Source: CAZVPF01 sp964628195 (GTDB lineage Bacteria > Planctomycetota > Phycisphaerae > Sedimentisphaerales > Anaerohalosphaeraceae). From it: a stretch of DNA of 36,175 bases. The notes under the pieces were generated by a model. The model had not been told where the DNA came from. It saw only the letters and a list, made by a program, of their open reading frames with translations, and made no database searches. The stretch lies in NCBI GenBank assembly GCA_964628195.1, contig CAZVPF010000030.1, positions 1 to 36,175 on the forward strand. The letters are read 5' to 3'. Shown one piece after another: positions 31,787-36,175 of the stretch; within the stretch, counting starts at the first letter, position 1; each line of letters starts with the position of its first letter. Made by a program: the position numbers and the translations under genes.

Positions 31787-32896
31787 ATGAGCAATAAGAA
31801 TCTGACCATTCTGGGAATAGCAGCGGTTGTTGTGCTGGGGGCGGCGATTATGCTTTCGGGCACTGAAAAGCAGGCGGTGAGGGAGATATCAGAGCCGGTT
31901 TACATAATACAGGGGCTCTCGCCGTCGGCGGTGCAGAAGATAGAGCTTGTTTCGGGCGACGAAGAACTTACGCTCACGCGCAGCGGCGGGGGCTTTGCGG
32001 TAGAGCAGCTCGGAGGCTATCCCGCCAGGACCACGCAGATTAACGACCTTTTGACTACGTGTCTCGATATAAAGGCGCTTGAGACGATAACCGACGACGC
32101 GAAGAATCATGAGGACCTTGGCGTGACCGAGGACAAGGCCAGGACGGTGGTCAGGTTTTATAAGGAAAACGACGAGCTTTTGACCGGGCTTGTGATCGGC
32201 TCATCGGCCGAAAAGGGCGGCAGCTATGTCAGGCAGATCGGGCAGGACAAGGTTTACCTGACCCAGGACAATACATGGATAAGTTCCGGAAAGCTCAGTT
32301 ATGTGGACGCGAAAATACTTTCACTTGAGCGGGATCAGATCGACAGCGTGCGGGTGAGCCTTGCCGATCAGAGCTATGTTCTGACCACGGACCCGAACGA
32401 TAACATCGTTCTTAAAGATGTCCCTGACGGAAAAGTGCCCAAAGAGGACCAGTTAAGTTCTGTATTTACAGCGTTGTCAAGGGTTACTTTCGAGGATGTT
32501 TTCAGGACTGAAAACAATGATTTGGACCTTGTTTTTAACAACGCTTATATGTGCAAATTAAAAAATTCCACCGTTTATAAGATAAAGTTATCTCAAAAAC
32601 ATGACGATACTTATATTACCTGCGACGCGGAGTTCACGGACACCGCTCCGGTGACCAAGGAGCAGGGCGTAGAGACCGAACAGGAACTGAAAAAGAAAGA
32701 AGCCAAACTTCTGGCTCGTGACAACGCCGAAGAGTTTTCCGCAAAACACTCGGGATGGGTCTACAAGATACCCTCGTGGAAAGCGGAAAATCTTACAAAA
32801 CCGTTAGGTGAGCTTGTTGAGCAGCCGCAAGCAGATACGCAGGACGCGGCGGCGGAAGATACGGAAGCGGAACCGGGTTCTCCTGGTGAAGATTAG
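31787..32896 (+). CDS. DUF4340 domain protein
   Basis: This 369-residue protein is anchored by one N-terminal hydrophobic helix (LTILGIAAVVVLGAAIMLSG) and is otherwise periplasmic. The repeated pattern of VQKIELVSGDEELTLTRSGG, LGVTEDKARTVVRFY and YVRQIGQDKVYLT is that of DUF4340 proteins, which accompany GldG-like exporter genes. The last 30 residues are acidic and low in complexity. It begins 23 bases after the GldG-like gene and completes the four-gene set. Its precise role is not known. Confidence 0.85.
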   Translation: MSNKNLTILGIAAVVVLGAAIMLSGTEKQAVREISEPVYIIQGLSPSAVQKIELVSGDEELTLTRSGGGFAVEQLGGYPARTTQINDLLTTCLDIKALETITDDAKNHEDLGVTEDKARTVVRFYKENDELLTGLVIGSSAEKGGSYVRQIGQDKVYLTQDNTWISSGKLSYVDAKILSLERDQIDSVRVSLADQSYVLTTDPNDNIVLKDVPDGKVPKEDQLSSVFTALSRVTFEDVFRTENNDLDLVFNNAYMCKLKNSTVYKIKLSQKHDDTYITCDAEFTDTAPVTKEQGVETEQELKKKEAKLLARDNAEEFSAKHSGWVYKIPSWKAENLTKPLGELVEQPQADTQDAAAEDTEAEPGSPGED

Positions 32897-33003
32897 TAAG
32901 AACCTTAAATATCCTGGGGGGGGTGAGCTTGGGTTTGATTTTTAGGTTCTTTTAAATATAAGTTCGTTTGCTTGCAAAGTTTCAATGATGGGAGGTTTAT
33001 ATT

Positions 33004-33153
33004 ATGAAAGACCAGATTGAACGTCAGGTTAAAGGTGACAAGAAAACCAGCAAGTATCTTGACAAGGCGAGACGCCAAAGCGAGTTTTTTCGTGAAGTGA
33101 TCTCCGAGGCCGTTGACCTTGTCGAGAGCGTAAAGACGGGGGTAGCCGGCTAG
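33004..33153 (+). CDS. Small hypothetical protein, 49 residues
   Basis: A short gene encodes 49 residues, beginning MKDQIERQVKGDKKTSKYLD and ending SVKTGVAG. It has an ideal ribosome site, GGAGG at 32991-32995, eight bases before the ATG. The protein is highly charged, hydrophilic and predicted helical (KYLDKARRQSEFFREVISEA), with no signal peptide or membrane segment. It lies about 100 bases after the DUF4340 gene and may share the transcript. I do not recognise the family. Confidence 0.65.
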   Translation: MKDQIERQVKGDKKTSKYLDKARRQSEFFREVISEAVDLVESVKTGVAG

Positions 33154-33190
33154 CCGGGCTGCTTTGCCGGCAGACAATTCGTTATGGGGG

Positions 33191-33213
33191 GAATTACCGC
33201 TGGGGGGTAATTC
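33191..33213. terminator. Hairpin after the small gene, possible weak terminator
   Basis: GAATTACC and GGTAATTC form an 8-bp perfect stem around a 7-base G-rich loop, 37 bases after the stop of the 49-residue gene. The downstream sequence is A/T-rich but lacks a pure T-run, so termination is uncertain. Confidence 0.35.
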
Positions 33214-33361
33214 AAATTTATTCATTATTCGGTTTTGAGTAAGTGCATTTTCAAATTGATCGACTTGTGGTTTTATGCTCTGAGTTTTTCAGCTTAGTCG
33301 TTGCTATATAGTGCGGTACGGTTTATAATCCAAACTTTTGGAATTCCGGGCCGCAGAGAAA

Positions 33362-34561
33362 ATGTACGAAAACAGCAATACGACAGTCAAGACGATTTTT
33401 ATCAGTGCCGCAGAGCACAGCGCCGACAGGCACTGCGCGAGTCTTGTGCGGGCGATAAAAGCCGATATTGACAGGCTTAACAAAACCAGTGATGATTCAG
33501 CTAAAGTTGAGGTCCGGTTCGTCGGTATAGGCGGTGACTGTATGGAGGCGGCGGGGGTCGAACTTATCGGCAACCCGGTTGGCCGTGCGGCGATGATATA
33601 CAACGCTTTCGGGCAGGTAAAATACTTCTACGGGCTTATTAAGACCGCCAGGGAGTTTATGAAACGCAGCAGGCCCGACCTTACGATAGTGTGCGATTCG
33701 CCGGCGTTTAACTTTCATATAGCAAAGGCTGGTAAAAAGGCCGGCTCGAAAACACTTTTTTATGTCGCTCCGCAGTTGTGGGCATGGGCCTCCTGGCGGA
33801 TAGGCAAGATGCGGCGGTGCTGTGACAGGCTCGCTTGTATTTTGCCTTTCGAAAAGGACTGGTTTTCAAGACGCGGGATCGATACGACTTTCGTGGGCAA
33901 CCCGCTGTTTGATAACCTCGATATCGACATTCGCGACAGCTACAAAACCTACAACGAATACGATCCGAAATCGCCTACTGTGGCGGTGTTTCCCGGCTCA
34001 AGGCAGGCCGAGATAAAGAGCCTCTACGTACCGATGCAGAAAGTTGCAGAAAGGGTCTCGAACCGCTGGCCAAACTCAAAGTTCATAGTCTGCGCGCCTG
34101 ATGAAGAGACACTGGGGCAGCTTCATTCGGCCCGAATAGAGGGTTTTGACGCTGAGTTTACCACCGCAGGTGTCGCCGCATCGGCGGCAAGGGCGGATTT
34201 TGCAATGGTAGCTTCGGGTTCGGCAACTTTGCAGGTCGCCGCGGCGGGCTGTCCGATGGTGATAATGTACCAGTCTTCAAGACTGCTGTGGAACCTTGTG
34301 GGGCGTTTTCTTGTGCGTACCCGGTTTCTTTCGCTGGTCAATATTCTTGCCCAGCGGGAACTCGTGCCGGAGTTTATGCCGTATTTCACTTCTATTAACC
34401 CGATTGTCGAGGCAGTTTACCGCCACCTTGGCACAAAGACAAGGCTCGTCAAGCTCAGCCACGACCTGGTTTCACTCATCGAGCCGCTTGCAAAATACAA
34501 CGCCTCGGATAAGACCGCACAAATAGCACTGGAACTGCTCGGGCTCAGGGAAAGCGAATAA
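33362..34561 (+). CDS. lpxB: Lipid-A-disaccharide synthase
   Basis: LpxB joins UDP-diacylglucosamine and lipid X into the lipid A disaccharide at the inner membrane. The 399-residue protein shows the family series: ISAAEHSADRHCASLVRAIK, FVGIGGDCMEAAG, CDSPAFNFHIAKAGKKAG, YVAPQLWAWASWRIGKM, ACILPFEKDWF, FVGNPLFDNL, VAVFPGSRQAEIKSL and VASGSATLQVAAAGCPMVI. FVGHPL of the usual enzyme is FVGNPL here, a mild change. ATG 33362 is chosen over an in-frame TTG at 33338; the ribosome site is weak for both. It supports a Gram-negative outer membrane with lipid A. No other lpx genes are in the window. Confidence 0.9.
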   Translation: MYENSNTTVKTIFISAAEHSADRHCASLVRAIKADIDRLNKTSDDSAKVEVRFVGIGGDCMEAAGVELIGNPVGRAAMIYNAFGQVKYFYGLIKTAREFMKRSRPDLTIVCDSPAFNFHIAKAGKKAGSKTLFYVAPQLWAWASWRIGKMRRCCDRLACILPFEKDWFSRRGIDTTFVGNPLFDNLDIDIRDSYKTYNEYDPKSPTVAVFPGSRQAEIKSLYVPMQKVAERVSNRWPNSKFIVCAPDEETLGQLHSARIEGFDAEFTTAGVAASAARADFAMVASGSATLQVAAAGCPMVIMYQSSRLLWNLVGRFLVRTRFLSLVNILAQRELVPEFMPYFTSINPIVEAVYRHLGTKTRLVKLSHDLVSLIEPLAKYNASDKTAQIALELLGLRESE

Positions 34562-34816
34562 TCCCATAATCCGAAGTTCTCTACAGTTATCGACGTATTT
34601 TGCCGATATTCTGAAAAAGGGGCATACCAGCGGAATCGGCTGCTGGGTTATTAATTGACTAAAAAGCCGAAATATCAATAATAGGTGTCATGAGACAAAG
34701 GTATTTGACATACCTCGGTGCGTATTTCCCTGCCCTGTCCTCATCAATTTTTTTCAAAGCTTTTTCCAGTATTTCCATTAAAATCAACTATTTCATGTCC
34801 GATAAGGAGATCGCCA

Positions 34817-36034
34817 ATGCTTAGTCTTGAAGATTTTCGCAAAATTGTACCAGATGCCCGTATCGCCGAGATTTACAAACGTGCCCGCAACCTGTACGGA
34901 AAGCATATAATCCACTTAAACGCAACCTACCAGGGCGGCGGGGTGGCCGAGATATTGTATTCCCTTGTGCTGCTGATGAATGACGTGGGTATTGATACCG
35001 GGTGGCGCATCCTGCACGGCAGCCAGGAGTTTTTTGAGGTTACCAAGAGTTTTCATAACGCGATGCAGGGAGCGCAGTTGAAACTTTCGGACAACAAAAA
35101 ACGAATTTACCTGGATGTCAACGACACCTTTGCGAAATTCACGCACCTGCACCATGATTGTGTTATTATTCATGACCCTCAGCCGTTGTCGCTGATCCGT
35201 TCCTACAGGAAACGTCAGCCCTGGATATGGCGGTGTCATATTGATATCACCGAACCTCATAAGGATTTGTGGGACTTCCTTAAGGGCTACCTGATCAAGT
35301 ATGACCAGATGGTGGTTTCGAGTGAAAAATATCTTAAAGATGACATGCCGGTCGAACAGCGAATAATGTTTCCTGCGATAAATCCGCTGAGCCAGAAAAA
35401 TAGGAGCATGCCCGAAAAGAAGGTCAAGGAAATTATCGACAAGGCCGGCATCCCAACCGATAAACCCCTTATAACCCAGGTCTCCCGGCTTGATCCGTGG
35501 AAAGACCCTGTCGGGCTGATCGATATTTTTAATATCGTTAAGGAAAAAGTCGATTGCCGATTGATGTTCCTTTATAACGTCGCAAGCGACGACCCCGAAG
35601 GCTTGCAGATGTATAACAAGGTTGTAAAAAAAGCAGGCAAACTCATCGACAACGGCGATGTGATCCTGGTCGTAGGCAACAACGAATCTCTGGTTAATGC
35701 CGTCCAGAGATACTCGGATGTGATAATCCAGAAGTCAACAAAGGAGGGGTTCTGCCTGGCGGTTACCGAGGCACTGTGGAAGGGCACGCCCGTGATAGGT
35801 TCCGACGTAGGAGGCATACCGCTGCAGATCGAGGACGGCCATAACGGTTATTTGCTTGAGCCGAACGACAAGAACGGATTTGCCGACAGGATAATTCACC
35901 TGCTTAAAGACAAAAAGCAAAAGGCTCAACTCGGCAAGAACGCCCGGGAGACGGTCAGGAGCAAATTTCTAATTACCCGCCTGTTGAGCGATTACCTCGA
36001 CATGCTGAACTCCGTCATGGGTTACCATGAATAA
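34817..36034 (+). CDS. GT4-family glycosyltransferase, TreT (trehalose synthase)-like
   Basis: This 405-residue protein resembles TreT, which makes trehalose from NDP-glucose and glucose. Family segments include HLNATYQGGGVAEILYSLV, GWRILHGSQEFFEVTKSFHN, VIIHDPQPLSLI and WRCHIDITEP in the acceptor half. The donor-binding half has VSRLDPWKDPVGLIDIF, then STKEGFCLAVTEALWKGTPV (catalytic E-x7-E region) and GSDVGGIPLQI. AAGGAGA at 34804-34810 fixes the start at 34817; an upstream in-frame start at 34718 has no ribosome site. GGTAT/ATACC around TTGAC at 34700-34714 may be a control site. Trehalose would suit osmotic protection, but another sugar acceptor is possible. Confidence 0.78.
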   Translation: MLSLEDFRKIVPDARIAEIYKRARNLYGKHIIHLNATYQGGGVAEILYSLVLLMNDVGIDTGWRILHGSQEFFEVTKSFHNAMQGAQLKLSDNKKRIYLDVNDTFAKFTHLHHDCVIIHDPQPLSLIRSYRKRQPWIWRCHIDITEPHKDLWDFLKGYLIKYDQMVVSSEKYLKDDMPVEQRIMFPAINPLSQKNRSMPEKKVKEIIDKAGIPTDKPLITQVSRLDPWKDPVGLIDIFNIVKEKVDCRLMFLYNVASDDPEGLQMYNKVVKKAGKLIDNGDVILVVGNNESLVNAVQRYSDVIIQKSTKEGFCLAVTEALWKGTPVIGSDVGGIPLQIEDGHNGYLLEPNDKNGFADRIIHLLKDKKQKAQLGKNARETVRSKFLITRLLSDYLDMLNSVMGYHE

Positions 36035-36081
36035 AGGCTGCAAAAAACGATAATATACTTTTTTATGTAATTATCTTTTGC

Positions 36082-36109
36082 TTGCAAAGCCAGCCGGTTC
36101 GGGTACAAT
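36082..36109 (+). promoter_or_regulatory. Candidate promoter of tRNA-Ser
   Basis: TTGCAA (36082-36087) and TACAAT (36104-36109) are 16 bases apart. The tRNA begins 15 bases after the -10 box. Confidence 0.5.
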
Positions 36110-36123
36110 TACGCGACGGTTCC

Positions 36124-36175
36124 GGAGAGGTGTCCGAGTGGCTTAAGGAGCAGCCTTGGAAAGGCTGTGTAGGGC
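36124..36175 (+). tRNA. tRNA-Ser (anticodon GGA), cut by window end
   Basis: The 5' acceptor strand GGAGAGG, the D arm and the full anticodon arm (CAGCC, loop TTGGAAA, GGCTG) are present, giving anticodon GGA. The sequence then enters the long variable arm (TGTAGGGC) typical of tRNA-Ser. The T arm and 3' acceptor strand lie beyond the window. Confidence 0.93.

Noticed and set aside
34628..34647. CCAGC/GCTGG hairpin after lpxB
   Set aside because: Stem of five with a ten-base loop and no T-run; too weak to call a terminator.

Overview
The window looks like a chromosomal segment of an anaerobic, Gram-negative planctomycete, most likely class Phycisphaerae. The evidence is family-level: dockerin-like (EF-hand) C-termini on secreted proteins, PEP-CTERM-type tails, a beta-helix surface protein of planctomycete style, lpxB, and acetogen-type folate C1 genes. 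No rRNA, CRISPR array or intact insertion sequence was seen.

Layout. 1-1.6 kb: a heptanucleotide repeat and a secreted dockerin-bearing zinc metallopeptidase (minus). 1.9-4.6 kb: fhs and folD, the first folate-dependent C1 steps. 4.66-4.73 kb: tRNA-Thr (minus). 5.0-7.8 kb: a class I glutamine amidotransferase, FbaB-type aldolase and phosphoglycerate mutase. 8.0-13.4 kb: an AT-rich accessory island with three small PEP-CTERM proteins, two truncated gene copies, an exact 89-bp repeat and a 994-residue surface protein, closed by a terminator. 13.5-21.8 kb (minus): a pterin-binding methyltransferase, a three-part MetF/MTHFR_C/pterin-binding fusion, a ThiD2-ThiE fusion, an MscS channel and two UROD-type methyltransferase homologues. 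21.9-25.5 kb (plus): a GntR/FCD regulator facing those UROD genes across a 22-bp perfect palindrome, a ComM-like AAA protein and a dicarboxylate symporter. 25.5-27.1 kb: CheV and a STAS protein, divergent. 27.3-36.0 kb (plus): rnc, a Gld-like ABC exporter set (ATPase, permease, GldG-like, DUF4340), a 49-codon small gene, lpxB and a TreT-like glycosyltransferase. A tRNA-Ser is cut by the window end.

How it fits together. Fhs, FolD, MetF and a methyl-H4folate-binding protein are consecutive steps of the methyl branch of the Wood-Ljungdahl pathway or of folate-linked methyl transfer. The UROD-family proteins resemble MtaA/CmuA-type enzymes that move methyl groups with corrinoids. No corrinoid protein, CO dehydrogenase or acetyl-CoA synthase gene is in the window, so the fate of the methyl group is open.

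Most notable observations: (i) the MetF fusion carries a pterin-binding domain that has lost its pterin-contact residues while its neighbour keeps them; (ii) a perfect palindrome holds a TTGACA box for each of two divergent promoters; (iii) the PEP-CTERM island shows gene ends and starts being recombined at shared leader sequences; (iv) sampled GC skew changes sign near 4.6-5.0 kb regardless of gene orientation; (v) RNase III has Gly at a position normally held by a catalytic Asp.
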